64,000 nt of DNA from Labilithrix sp. GTDB lineage: Bacteria > Myxococcota_A > Polyangia > Polyangiales > Polyangiaceae. The position numbers were made by a program, and so were the translations under genes. Below are positions 17,554-27,000 of the stretch, piece after piece (position 1 is the stretch's first letter; every line of letters begins with the position of its first letter). The DNA lies in the NCBI GenBank assembly GCA_019637155.1, contig JAHBWE010000014.1, positions 248,001 through 312,000 on the forward strand. The letters run 5' to 3'. The notes under the pieces are model-generated. The model saw only the letters and a list, made by a program, of their open reading frames with translations, was not told where the DNA came from and did no database searches.

Positions 17554-18120
17554 GTGCCGGTGCGTCCGCTCCTCTCGCTCGTGCTCGCGTCCGTCGCCGG
17601 TTGCGGTGGAGCCGAGATGCGCGTGAAGGACGGTCCCCCCGCGTACGAGTACCTCGTCGACTTCGAGGGCAAGCCGTCGAACGCGGACCTCGGGCACGTG
17701 CGCTTGAAGCCGGAGGTGTGCCAGGGCCTCTCGACCGCGCCGGTGGGGAAGCCGCTCGAGCCCGACGACTTCATCGCGTTCCTCAAGGCGCAGAACGTGG
17801 AGCCGCGCGTGACGCGCGCGCGCGTGGACCTCGTGTTCGTCGACGTCGCGAGCGCGGGGACGGAGGAGCCGGTGCGCTTCCGCATCGCGAGCACGACGAG
17901 CGCGGGCGCGGCGGGGCGCGAGCTCCACACCGCGCTCCTGCAGCGTGGGCCCGGCACGTGGGGTCTGCATCGCTCGAACCTCGCCGTGCTCGCCCCGCCG
18001 GCGCACCCCGACGACGCCGTCGTCGTCGCGAGCAAGCTGCGCCTCCCCTGCTGGGGCGTCCTCATGATCGCCGGTCAGGACGACACGTACGTCGTCCCCG
18101 GTGGGTACACGGAGCTGTGA
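17554..18120 (+). CDS. Lipoprotein of unknown function
   Basis: A 188-residue precursor from GTG 17554 with lipobox VAGC (Cys17). The mature part contains EYLVDFEGKPSNADLGHVRL and strands such as RVDLVFVDVASAG; it ends with a short hydrophobic strand. No family recognised. Its TGA overlaps the ATG of the next small lipoprotein gene (TGATG), so 17554-18928 forms one three-gene unit: lipoprotein, small lipoprotein, PAP2-type protein. Confidence 0.6.
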   Translation: MPVRPLLSLVLASVAGCGGAEMRVKDGPPAYEYLVDFEGKPSNADLGHVRLKPEVCQGLSTAPVGKPLEPDDFIAFLKAQNVEPRVTRARVDLVFVDVASAGTEEPVRFRIASTTSAGAAGRELHTALLQRGPGTWGLHRSNLAVLAPPAHPDDAVVVASKLRLPCWGVLMIAGQDDTYVVPGGYTEL

Positions 18121-18260
18121 TGAGAAGGACTGTGCTCGTGTTGGTGATGCTCGTCGTCGCGGCGTGTGCGGGCGCGAACGGAGACCCGGCGCCCGCCGCG
18201 GTGGAGGCGGGGACGGTGGACCTCGTGGACTGCGTCGACGCGGGAGCGATCGACCAATGA
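18120..18260 (+). CDS. Very small lipoprotein (46 aa)
   Basis: The ATG at 18120 overlaps the previous stop and the TGA at 18258 overlaps the next ATG (ATGA at 18257). The product begins MRRTVLVLVMLVVAACAG, a complete signal peptide with Cys16, leaving a mature peptide of about 31 residues (GANGDPAPAAVEAG followed by TVDLVDCVDAGAIDQ) with one extra Cys. Double translational coupling supports that it is expressed. Function unknown; it could be a small anchor or assembly factor for its neighbours. Confidence 0.55.
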   Translation: MRRTVLVLVMLVVAACAGANGDPAPAAVEAGTVDLVDCVDAGAIDQ

Positions 18261-18928
18261 AGGTCCGCGCGCTCGTGCTCGGAGCGGCGGCGCTCTCGTG
18301 CGCGCTGCTGGCGCCGAAGAGCGCGCGCGCACAGGCGCTGCCGCCGCCCGATCGGAGCGCGGGGTGGGAGGCGACGTCGACCGTCGCGATGGCGATCGGG
18401 ATGGGCTCGCAGGTGCTGATGCCGCGGCTCTACTGGTCGGACACCGAGGTCACGATCGGCTGGAAGGCGCGGTGGCACGCCTCGGTCCTCGCGCCGACGA
18501 TGTTCCTCCTGACGACGGCGATGTTCAACGAGCTCGTCGTGAAGCCGGAGATCACGAGCTACCGGCCGGGCTGCGGCACGTCGAACCCCGGCGCGCCGGG
18601 CTGCACGACGTTCGGCATGCCGTCGACGCACACGTTCGTCGCGTTCAGCGCGCTCGGACACGGGACCGGGCTCTTCCTCGTCGACACGTTCAAGTGGAAC
18701 GACGGACGCATCCACGGCGGCTCGATCGCGGGGCACCTCGGCCTCCCGCTCCTCGCCGCGGGCCTCACGATCGCGGGGCGCGTCGCGGGGACGCCGTCGC
18801 AGGAGCACGGCGATCAGGCGCTCGTCGGCGGCGCGTTCGGCCTCGTGTTCGGCGTGCTCGCGGGCGGCGCGTATGCGTTGTTCCAGCGGCCCGAGTGTCC
18901 GTACGGCGCCGGCGTCATCTGCTGGTGA
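18257..18928 (+). CDS. PAP2-superfamily phosphatase-like membrane protein
   Basis: A 223-residue protein with a signal-like N-terminus (LVLGAAALSCALLAPKSARA) and several hydrophobic segments. The three PAP2 motifs can be seen: K-x6-RP as KPEITSYRP, PSxH as FGMPSTHTF, and the R-x7-H-x-D type motif as RVAGTPSQEHGDQ. PAP2 proteins dephosphorylate lipid pyrophosphates or phosphatidic acid at the membrane. The motif spacing is fair but the last motif is not perfect, so activity is likely rather than certain. It is coupled to the small lipoprotein gene upstream and converges end to end with the TIGR02270 gene. Confidence 0.65.
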   Translation: MKVRALVLGAAALSCALLAPKSARAQALPPPDRSAGWEATSTVAMAIGMGSQVLMPRLYWSDTEVTIGWKARWHASVLAPTMFLLTTAMFNELVVKPEITSYRPGCGTSNPGAPGCTTFGMPSTHTFVAFSALGHGTGLFLVDTFKWNDGRIHGGSIAGHLGLPLLAAGLTIAGRVAGTPSQEHGDQALVGGAFGLVFGVLAGGAYALFQRPECPYGAGVICW

Positions 18929-20857
18929 TCATCGGTTCGTGATCGCGGCGCCGCCGAACCACCACGCGCCCGGCGTGTTGCCGAGGCTCGGCAGCGTCGA
19001 GTCGATCTCGCCGAGCTGACGCTCCTGCTTCGCGACCCAGTCGCTCGGCGAGAGGCGCATCCCGAGGCCCGTCGCGACGACGAGCTCGAGGCACGCGAGC
19101 TCGCGGTGCTCTGCCGCGCCGTTCGCGCCGAGCTCGTGGACGATCATGCTCGGCGCGAACGGGACGCCATGCCGGAGCTTGAGTCGCGGATCGAAGTTGC
19201 TCTTCACGCGCGCGTACCACGTCTCCCACGGTTCGCGCTCCGCGATCGGGATCGTGACCTTGCGCATCGGCGGCGGCGCGCCGTCGGGGGGCTCGACGCC
19301 GGGGGTCCACGGGACCTCCGTCGTCTCGACGAGTCCGGCGTTGGTGATGAAGTCGAGCGCGGCCGCGGCGGCGGGCGCGAGCTCCTCGTTCGCGAGGAGC
19401 GCGATGAGCGCGGGGAGCGACGCGGCGGAGCCGAAGCGCGCGAGCGCCTGGATCATCGTGCCCGTCGGTGGCTGCGTCGCGAACGCGTCGAGGAGGAGCG
19501 GAGCGTCGTCGCCGCGCGCGGAGAGCGCGAGGAGGGAGAACGCGCGCGGATCGCGGATCGCGCTCCGGAGCCGCTGGCGGACGTTGCCGTCGCCGCGGCG
19601 GAGGAGCGACGTGCACGCGGTGATGAAGAGGTCTTCGTCGTCGGGGGCTTCGTCGAGGAGATCGTTCAGCGTCGCGAGCGCGCGCGTCTTCGCGCCGGCG
19701 TGACCGAGCGCGCGCGCGAGCTTCTGCGTGAGCGCGCGATCGCGGCGTGGTCGGATGCGGTCGGCCGCGTCGAGAGGGAGCGTGCCGCGGCGGCCGAGGA
19801 CGTCGAGCGCGACGCCGGCGAGCGCGGGGTTGGGGGCGTCGAGGAGCGCGGGGAGCTCGGCGTCGATCGCGGGGCTCGGCGCGAGGACGAGGCCCTCCGC
19901 GAAGCCGGGCAGCTCGGCGGGCGCGCTCTGCTTCATCGTCGCGATCGCGACGTCGACGGTGTCGGTCCCCTCGATGCATCCGAGCGTGAGCGCGACCGCG
20001 AAGGCGCGCGAGGGATCCGGTGCCGGCGCCTCGGCGTGGAACAGCGTGACGCTCGGCAGCGCGCGCTCGCCGAGCGACACGAACGCGTCGATGTTGTCGA
20101 GGAGCCGCTGCTCGAAGGGGGCTTGATCGCGCCATGTCTCGGTCGGGATCGGCTTCCGCAACACGTGCAGCGCGGCGATGTCCTCGAGACACTCGCGCGC
20201 GACGCGGCGGATGACCTCGCCGTCGTCGATCGGTATCGGTTTGGTGGCGGGCGCGGGTTCGGGCTCGGGTTCGGGTTCGGGCGGCGTGGTCGCGGCGGCG
20301 GCGGCGGCGCGGAGCTCCTCGATCGTCTGCGGCTTCGGCGGCGGTGGCCGCTTGGGCTGGACGATGCTCTCCGGCTCGGGCGCGTCGATCTCGAGCGGCG
20401 GCGCGACGGGCGTGCGCGCGAGGGCGTGGAGTTGCGGCGACGCGGTGCTCGCGCGGAAGGGATGGTGGAGCGCCGGGAGCCGCTGGCTGCGATGATCGCG
20501 GCGCGTGAGCGTCGCGTCGACCACGCTCTCGCGCGTCGCGGCGATCTGGGCGTGGATCGCGTCGAGCCGCTTCGCCGCTTCGGCCACGATCGGATCGGAC
20601 GCGGCGGCGCCAAGGAGCGTCTTCGCTTCGCCGAGCGCGCGCACGCACTCGTCGAGCCCGTCCTGATGCGCCGGCGCCTCGAGCGTGGTGTCGAGGACGG
20701 CATAGAGCGATCGAATCGCCCGCGCGAGCCGCTCCGCGACGCCGCGGCGATCGAGCACCGGCGACGTGCTCGCGCGCAGCGACTCCGCGATCGCGTCGAT
20801 CTGCGCGCGCGCTTCCCGCGCGGGACCATGCGCCGGACTGGTCGCGAAGACGTTCAC
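18929..20857 (-). CDS. T6SS-associated TIGR02270-type HEAT protein
   Basis: A 642-residue protein from GTG 20857. It has an N-terminal helical part, a Pro/Glu-rich linker at about residues 160-210 (PKRPPPPKPQTIEEL, PPEPEPEPEPAPA), then HEAT-like helical repeats containing RALPSVTLFHAEAPAPDPSR, AVALTLGCIEGTDTVD and ALFITACTSLLRRGDG-like stretches. The end (ELACLELVVATGLGMRLSPS, then DWVAKQERQLGEID) matches what I remember of TIGR02270, a family found in T6SS clusters whose molecular role is not established. Its start overlaps the 35-aa ORF upstream (GTGA). It is the last gene of the accessory operon that begins at 28349. Confidence 0.7.
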   Translation of the reverse strand: MNVFATSPAHGPAREARAQIDAIAESLRASTSPVLDRRGVAERLARAIRSLYAVLDTTLEAPAHQDGLDECVRALGEAKTLLGAAASDPIVAEAAKRLDAIHAQIAATRESVVDATLTRRDHRSQRLPALHHPFRASTASPQLHALARTPVAPPLEIDAPEPESIVQPKRPPPPKPQTIEELRAAAAAATTPPEPEPEPEPAPATKPIPIDDGEVIRRVARECLEDIAALHVLRKPIPTETWRDQAPFEQRLLDNIDAFVSLGERALPSVTLFHAEAPAPDPSRAFAVALTLGCIEGTDTVDVAIATMKQSAPAELPGFAEGLVLAPSPAIDAELPALLDAPNPALAGVALDVLGRRGTLPLDAADRIRPRRDRALTQKLARALGHAGAKTRALATLNDLLDEAPDDEDLFITACTSLLRRGDGNVRQRLRSAIRDPRAFSLLALSARGDDAPLLLDAFATQPPTGTMIQALARFGSAASLPALIALLANEELAPAAAAALDFITNAGLVETTEVPWTPGVEPPDGAPPPMRKVTIPIAEREPWETWYARVKSNFDPRLKLRHGVPFAPSMIVHELGANGAAEHRELACLELVVATGLGMRLSPSDWVAKQERQLGEIDSTLPSLGNTPGAWWFGGAAITNR

Positions 20858-20961
20858 GACGTCCTCCGCCGCACGAGTGTCGTGCGCGGCTCGTGGTCAC
20901 CTCGCGGGCTCGTGGCGAAGACGTTCACGACGTCGGCTCGCGGGGTCGCGGTGGGGTTCAT
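20854..20961 (-). CDS. 35-aa ORF wedged between two coupled genes
   Basis: The ATG at 20961 overlaps the stop of the ketosynthase-like gene (ATGA) and the TGA at 20854 overlaps the start of the TIGR02270 gene (GTGA). The peptide MNPTATPRADVVNVFATSPR contains VVNVFATSP, and the TIGR02270 protein begins with the same residues (VNVFATSP) encoded by a near-identical stretch gtcgtgaacgtcttcgc. The ORF therefore looks like a duplicated start region: either a short leader peptide keeping ribosomes coupled, or the scar of a small duplication. Too short for any family. Confidence 0.45.
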   Translation of the reverse strand: MNPTATPRADVVNVFATSPRGDHEPRTTLVRRRTS

Positions 20962-21962
20962 GACCTCGCCTCCGTCTCGAGGAGGAGCGCGCCGCGCTCG
21001 GCGCCGTCGGAGTGAGCGGCGACGAGGGCGCGGTTCGTCGTGTTCGCGGCGATGCGCCAGCTCACGCAGGCGTGGGCGGCGAGGAAGGTGGCGGACGCCG
21101 CGCCGAGGTCGCCGGTGAGGAGGAGCGGCGTCTCGTGCTGCGCGTCCTCCGTGAACGACGACTGCACGCGGCCGCTCGCGTAGAGCCACTCCTCCGTGCG
21201 ATGACGCTCGCCGACCACGTCGGTCAGCGCCCACCCGATGCGCGCGCCGGCGAGCGGGGCGAGCGCGCGCGTCGCGGCGAGCGAGATGCCGAGCGCGTGG
21301 CACGGCTCGCTCGATCCGAAGGGGCGCGGCTCATGCTCCGTCGCGATGCCGGTGACGGCGGCCCACCGTTCGTCGCCGCGGCGCGAGAGGCGCACGAACG
21401 CGGCGCCTTCGCCGGGGATGAACCCGTTCTCGGTCGCGGGACCGTGCAGGCGGCGCGCGTCGTCGAGGGCCTCGAGGCGCTCGGGATCGAACCAGCTGTC
21501 GACGCCGCCGACGAGGATGGTCTCGTGCTCCGCGAGGCGCGTGATCGCTTGCTCGATCGCGGCGACGCCGCCGGCGCGTCCCTGCGCGACGAGCTTCGAG
21601 CGCGCGAGATCGAGCGCGACGCCGGAGCGCTCCGCGAGGGACGCGAGGAGGCGCACGCCACGCGGATCGATCGGATCGGCCTCCGCGGGCACGGCGAGGA
21701 GGAGCGGGAGCGGCGCGCCGCGGTTCGGACCTGCCGCCTCCGCGAGCGCGGGCGCCGCGAGCGGGACGAAGCGCTCGCGGCCGATCAATTCATCGGGGAT
21801 CGACGCGACGAGCGCGAGCGCGATCGGCTCCCCCGCGCGATCGACGAAGCGCGTCTCGCGGACGAAGGACTTCCGCGCGCGCACCGTCGTCGTCGCGGTG
21901 AGCGCGTCGACGCCGGTCGCGGTGCGGACGCCGACGCCGTCGATGAACGCGAGCGCCTTCAC
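20958..21962 (-). CDS. Ketosynthase-like protein lacking the active-site Cys (T6SS-associated)
   Basis: A 334-residue thiolase-fold protein from GTG 21962, with a strong GGGAGGA ribosome site just upstream. It resembles beta-ketoacyl-ACP synthases: VAAIEQAITRLAEHETILVGGVDS (two adjoining parts of it) corresponds to the helix after the nucleophile and the GG-D loop, and NGFIPGEGAAFVRLS to the PGEGA motif. In place of the nucleophile loop TACAS it has QGRAGG (about residues 127-132), and the C-terminal His motifs are not seen, so it should be enzymatically inert. Such degenerate ketosynthases sit next to DUF2169 genes in T6SS clusters, where their job is unknown. It lies 52 bp after DUF2169 and overlaps the 35-aa ORF. 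Confidence 0.7.
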   Translation of the reverse strand: MKALAFIDGVGVRTATGVDALTATTTVRARKSFVRETRFVDRAGEPIALALVASIPDELIGRERFVPLAAPALAEAAGPNRGAPLPLLLAVPAEADPIDPRGVRLLASLAERSGVALDLARSKLVAQGRAGGVAAIEQAITRLAEHETILVGGVDSWFDPERLEALDDARRLHGPATENGFIPGEGAAFVRLSRRGDERWAAVTGIATEHEPRPFGSSEPCHALGISLAATRALAPLAGARIGWALTDVVGERHRTEEWLYASGRVQSSFTEDAQHETPLLLTGDLGAASATFLAAHACVSWRIAANTTNRALVAAHSDGAERGALLLETEARS

Positions 21963-22014
21963 GTGTTCCTCCCGGTGGCGGTGCGGCCGCCGGCGCCGTC
22001 GTGCGCGAGCGCCC

Positions 22015-23022
22015 TCAACGCGCCCTCGCCTCGATGCGGATCTCGTCGAGCAGCTCGAGCTTCGGCGGGGCCGGGACCGCGGCGCGCCACGTGAGCTCGA
22101 TCTTCCGCTCGCGCGCGTCGATCAAGATCGTGTCGAGGTGCGTGCGATGCTCGCGGCGCACTCCGCCGACGAGGCTCGAGAACGTGAGGGTCTCGCGCGG
22201 GAGCTGCACCTGCCAGTGGTGGTCCTCGGTCGCGCCGGTGAGGGCGATCGGCTCGTCGCCGAAGAGCGGCACCTCGGACCACTGATCGTGCGGGACGCAG
22301 ACGTTGAAGCGCGGATCGAAGTCGGCGGGGAGGAGCGGCATGCGCGACTCCTGCCACGCCTTGTCGTAGGTGCCGGCGAACGAGGCGCGCGGCGCCCAGT
22401 GACGATGGATCGGCCCGAACGACGCCGGGACGTTCGCGCCGGCGCGCTCGCCGAGCGGCTTGCCGGCGAGCTCGAGCTGCGCCGCGGGTTGATCGACGAG
22501 GCGCGCGGGCTCACGCGTGATCCCGCGCCCGGCGTAGTTGCGAGGCTCACCAAGCGGTTTGTCCGGGATCGACACGTCCTGTCCGCCCCACGCGTTCTCG
22601 TAGACGATCGGCAGCGGCGCGCGCAGCGGCAGCGCGGGGCCGGGCACGAGCCCGCCGAGCATGCCGCGCTGCCACACGCGCAGCCCGTGCGCGCGGATCG
22701 TCTTCGCGATCGGACCGACCTGGAGCGCCACGTCCGTGTACGTCGCGCCCGCGCGCGGATGCGCGTCGGCGACGACGACGACGTCGGTGCCGGGTTTGTA
22801 CTCGAACATGTCGGACGGGACCTTGATGCTGCTCGTCGCGGGGTCCTCGCCGTTCGGCACGTCGATTGGATGCGGCGGCGCGCCGTCCTCGTCGCGCTCC
22901 ACACCGCCGCGTGGGGTCGAGCGATACGTGTATTTTACCACCACCGCGACGAGCGCCCGTCCGTCCTTGTCCTTCGTCGGGAAGGCGAGGTGCTTGCCGG
23001 CGGTCCGGTTCGCGACGTTCAT
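22015..23022 (-). CDS. DUF2169 T6SS accessory protein
   Basis: A 335-residue protein from ATG 23022. Its N-terminus MNVANRTAGKHLAFPTKDKD followed by GRALVAVVVKYTY is the standard opening of DUF2169 proteins, and LPIVYENAWGG, GRGITREPARLVDQ and a SFGPIHRHWAPR stretch are also typical. DUF2169 proteins are encoded beside T6SS effectors, PAAR-like proteins and VgrGs, and are thought to help load or fold cargo on the spike. The start overlaps the stop of the DUF3396 gene (ATGA). The closest DUF3540 and DUF4150 partners are 9-10 kb away in this window, so the usual gene block is split. Confidence 0.85.
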   Translation of the reverse strand: MNVANRTAGKHLAFPTKDKDGRALVAVVVKYTYRSTPRGGVERDEDGAPPHPIDVPNGEDPATSSIKVPSDMFEYKPGTDVVVVADAHPRAGATYTDVALQVGPIAKTIRAHGLRVWQRGMLGGLVPGPALPLRAPLPIVYENAWGGQDVSIPDKPLGEPRNYAGRGITREPARLVDQPAAQLELAGKPLGERAGANVPASFGPIHRHWAPRASFAGTYDKAWQESRMPLLPADFDPRFNVCVPHDQWSEVPLFGDEPIALTGATEDHHWQVQLPRETLTFSSLVGGVRREHRTHLDTILIDARERKIELTWRAAVPAPPKLELLDEIRIEARAR

Positions 23023-24011
23023 CGCTCGAACCTTCGCAGCCACGCCTCGGTCGAGCTCGAGGTCCACGGTGCGTAGAAGTGGATCCCCTCCGCCGCGCGG
23101 ATGGATCGGAGGCGCCGATCGACCTCGCAGTACGCGTGGGGGAAGTCGTCGCGGTTCACGTCTCCCGCCTTGGGCGTCTCCCCGGCGCGGAAGACGACGC
23201 CGTCGTTCAGCTTGGTCACCGCGACGTCGGGATCGCTCTCGAGCGCGGCGGGCGGGAGCTTCGCCGCGAGGGCGGGGCCGACGAAGGTGAGCCAGCTCAC
23301 GGTGCGCAGCCGATCGTGGAACGCGCGCATCCACGTGGCGTGCTGGCCGAGGTCGTAGCCGGGGTGTCGCCGCGCGTGCGCGTGGAGCGCGTCGCGCGCG
23401 GGGCCGTAGCGATCGAGCTCCCACGCGCTGTACGCGAACCCCGCCGCGCCCCACCGGAACCGCAGGTCGCCCGCGACGGCGAGCGCGAGCTCCTCGATCT
23501 CCGCCGGTGGCGTCGACGACGGAAACGTCGCCGACAGCATCGCGTCGGCGCGGAGCAGCGGCCCGTCCGCCGCCGACACGCGCGCGAAGAACCGAAGCGA
23601 CGAGGGCGACGCGTCGTTCCGCGCGCGCCCGCCGTGGCAGGCGACGCCGAAGCGATCGTAGTGCGCCGCCGTCATCGCGCTCGCCCCGGCGTCGGCGCGC
23701 GCGTCGCCGGTCGGCGGTGCGTTCGCGAGCTGCGCGGGAAACGTCGACACGAGGTCGAGCACCGACGCATCGAACCGCGCCACCTCCCCGTGCACGGAGC
23801 TCCACGCCCACGTGAGCGTTCCCGCGTGCGTCGCCGCGATGCGCTCACACGCCGCCGCGAGCCCATCCCCGTCCTCCGGCGCGAGCGCCTCGAGATGGAA
23901 CGCGAGCCCGAGCGTCGCGTACGCGAGCGGAGCGCCGTCCTTCGCCCGCGCGAGCGGGGAGTCGCCGCTCATCGAGCGAGCGCGATCGTCGTTCGAGATC
24001 ATTCGAGGCAC
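23019..24011 (-). CDS. DUF3396 (TsiV-type) T6SS immunity-like protein
   Basis: A 330-residue protein. The ends of the DUF3396 family are recognisable: the middle ELDRYGPARDALHAHARRHP and the C-terminus with a Gly-Asp-Val-Asn turn (PKAGDVNRDDFP), YCEVDRRLRSIRA, and a final TEAWLRRFER. DUF3396 includes immunity proteins that protect cells from T6SS nuclease effectors of the VRR-Nuc class, to my knowledge. GTG 24011 is kept as start because it overlaps a TAG ending a frame upstream (TAGTG), implying coupling; ATG 24002 or 23972 are alternatives. No effector gene is adjacent; a candidate lies at 32035-32607. Confidence 0.8.
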   Translation of the reverse strand: MPRMISNDDRARSMSGDSPLARAKDGAPLAYATLGLAFHLEALAPEDGDGLAAACERIAATHAGTLTWAWSSVHGEVARFDASVLDLVSTFPAQLANAPPTGDARADAGASAMTAAHYDRFGVACHGGRARNDASPSSLRFFARVSAADGPLLRADAMLSATFPSSTPPAEIEELALAVAGDLRFRWGAAGFAYSAWELDRYGPARDALHAHARRHPGYDLGQHATWMRAFHDRLRTVSWLTFVGPALAAKLPPAALESDPDVAVTKLNDGVVFRAGETPKAGDVNRDDFPHAYCEVDRRLRSIRAAEGIHFYAPWTSSSTEAWLRRFER

Positions 24012-24074
24012 TATGGTTTGTAGATCTTCCGCCCCGCGGCGTCGATCACGAAGAGTGGAGCTTCGGATGCGCCT

Positions 24075-27000
24075 TCAGTCGAGATCGGCGATCAGCGCGT
24101 CGAAGGCGTGGCGTCGATCGGGGCGTGCGCGGCGCGACGCGTGGCGGAGGGCGGGGATGACGTCTCTGCCCCACGCGCGGAGGGCCGCGTGGGCTCCCTT
24201 CTGGATGCGCGGGTCGCGATCGGTGAGGCGCTCGAGGAGGCCGGGCAGCGAGGGCTCGTGCCGCCCGTGACCGAGGCTCGCCATCAGCGAGAGCACGACG
24301 TCGCGCCTCGTCTCCATCTCGAGCACCTGCGCCGTCACCTCGAGCGTCCGATCGCGTGAGGCCACCGTGCGTAGCGCCCGGAGCGCGGCGCTCCGGACCT
24401 GCGCGCGGCGATCGAGCGCGAGGCGCGCGAGCGGATCGACGGCGCGCTCACCGAAGCGCGTGAGCGCGTGCACCGCGCGAACGGCGAGCCCCTTCTCGAC
24501 GCCCTTCTCGTCGAGCAGCGCGCGGAGCTGGTCGAGCGAGCGGCCCTCGATCGGATCGACGGGATCGACCGTGTCGTCGGGCTCGGCCTCCTCGGCAGGA
24601 CGGACGGGACGGATCAGATGCTCGACCTCTCGAGGCGCGGCCTCGGCCGCGAGCGCGACGAGCGCGTTCAGCGCGACCGAGGGAGAGGTGCCGGTCGAGT
24701 GGTCCGGCCGGAGGAGACGAGCGAAGGACAGCCGCCCCGCTCGCGCCTCCGCGATGACGAACGGGAGCAAGCGCTCCTGCTCGATCGAGGAGAGCAGCAC
24801 GCCGGCGAGCTCGCTCCCCTGCGTCCATGCGCCCATCCACTCCGGGACGAACGACCGGAGCTGCGCGTCGTTCAAGTGCGGCGCGATCGAGAGGACGCGC
24901 GAGCGCACCGCCGCGGAGGGAGCCGCCGTCATCCACCGCGCGATCGACGGGAGGCGGTCGGCGGGAAGATCGAGCCGCCCGAGCAGGTACGCGTCGAGCA
25001 CCGCGCTCTCCGCGCCGGCGTCGGGCCAGTCGAGGAGGCGGAGCGCGGCGCGCTCGCGCTCCTGCAGCGGCGCGCCTTCGTCGCGCACCTTCGCGAGGAG
25101 CGCGTCCCGATCCGCCTGCGACGCAGGAACGAAGGGCGCCCTCTTCGGCGGCTTCGGTGGACGCGGCGCCGGCGGCAGATCGAGCGGCCGGAGCTCGGCG
25201 ACGCGCCGGATCCAGGCGTCGCGCTTCGGCGCGTCCGCGCGGTAGAGCGTGAGGGCCTCCTCGAAGACCGGATCGAGCTCGGGATCCGCGTCCTCTGCGT
25301 TCGGGCTCGGTCGAGGGAGAGAGAACGCCTCGATCAGGAGGGCGGAGGACTCGGCCGCCACGTTCGGGGCTTCGAGGCACGCGGCGAAGCACCGCTCGAG
25401 CTCGGCGACGCTGCGCACGGCGCCGAGCCGCCCGCGCAGCCGCCACGGGCGAAGACCGCCGACGCTCGGCGCGTTGGGCAGCGCGCGCACGATCTCGAGC
25501 GCGCGCTGGCGAAGCGGCGGCGTGGCATGAGCGAGCGTGCGCTCGAAGAAGCTCACGACCGCGCCGGGGACGCTGGCGGAGCATCGCTCGACGAGGGTGA
25601 GGAGCGAAGGCCAGTGCTCGGCGTGCGAGTGATCGGTCGCGTCCAGGATCAGCGCCACCGCCGCCGCGTCGACCTCGCTCGCTTCGCTCTCTGCCCACGC
25701 GATCCAGTCGGCCAAGCCGCGGCGTACGAGCGGGAGGACCGCGGCGTCGACACGCTCCTTCTGCTCCGCGCGCAGGCGCACGATCTCGCGGGCGGCGTCG
25801 GGCGAGAACCCGGAGGTGCGGAGGCGCTTCGCCGGATCGTCGTCTTCTCCGATCGGCCGCAGCTTCGCGCGATGGAGCCGCGCGGCGAGCTCCGCGGCGG
25901 TCTTGCCGGCGACGCCGACGCGCCCGTCCAGGCACGCGTCGACGAGCGCGCGATGGGCCGGGTGCGACGACCGGGCGAGGCGCATCACCACGTCCTCGGA
26001 GACGCGCCCGCTCAGCGCGTCGAAGAGCAGGTCTCGCGTGCGCGCCTCCTCCTCTACCTCGAGCGCGTCCACGAGGACGAGCACCGTCGCGGGTCCGGCG
26101 CACTTCTCGAGCGCGCGGAGCAGCGACGCGCGGAAGCTCGCGTTGTCGTGGCGGCCGATCCATCCGACGAGGAAGGGCACCGAGCTGCCGGTGCCGATCT
26201 CCGCGAGCGCTTCGGCCGCCTCCTTCTTCACCGCCATCTCACGCCGCTCGAGGACGTCACGGACGAGCGGCTCTGCCCACGACGCGCGCAGCGTTCGGAC
26301 CGCGGCGAGCGCTTGCGTCAGGACACGAGCGTCGAGCGACGCGTCGGCGACGAGCCGCCCGAGCGAGAGCTCGAGGCCGCGCGCGCGCTGTCCCGCCGCG
26401 ACGAGCGCCTCGATCGCGGCGCGTCGCACGTTCGTGCCGCCGCGCCGCCAGTACGGCTCGATCGCGCGCAGGTACGCGCCGTCCGGGGCGTGCCGCGACG
26501 CGGTCTCGAGGAGCGCCACCGTGATCGGATCGGACGGGGGCTCGACCGGATCGGCCAACCAATCGACGACCAACGAGAGGACGAGATCGCGTCCGGTCTC
26601 GGGCGCAGGATCGACCCAGCGACGAACGGCGCGACCGTCCTTGACGAGGTGCCGCCCGTAGCGAAAGACGAGCTGCTCGAGCTCGGGCATGAGCAAGCGC
26701 TTGATGGTGAAGTCACCCTCGAGCGCCTCTCGTACGTACGTCCGAAAGACCTCCCGGAAGAGGCGCCGCACGTCCGCCTCGAAGCGGACGTCGCCGGACT
26801 CGCAGAAGACCTTGAGTCGATCGATCGCCGCGACGTCCTCGGCGCCCGTCGTCGCCGCGTCGTGGAGGAGCTCCGCCGCGGTGCTGTCGCGCGTCGAGAG
26901 GTACTTGCTCTCGAGCAGCCCCGACTCGGACGGCGGCAGCGCGCGCGCGAGCTCGGTCGAGAGCGCGCGGCGATCGGACGCGAGGGTCCAGAGGACGTCC

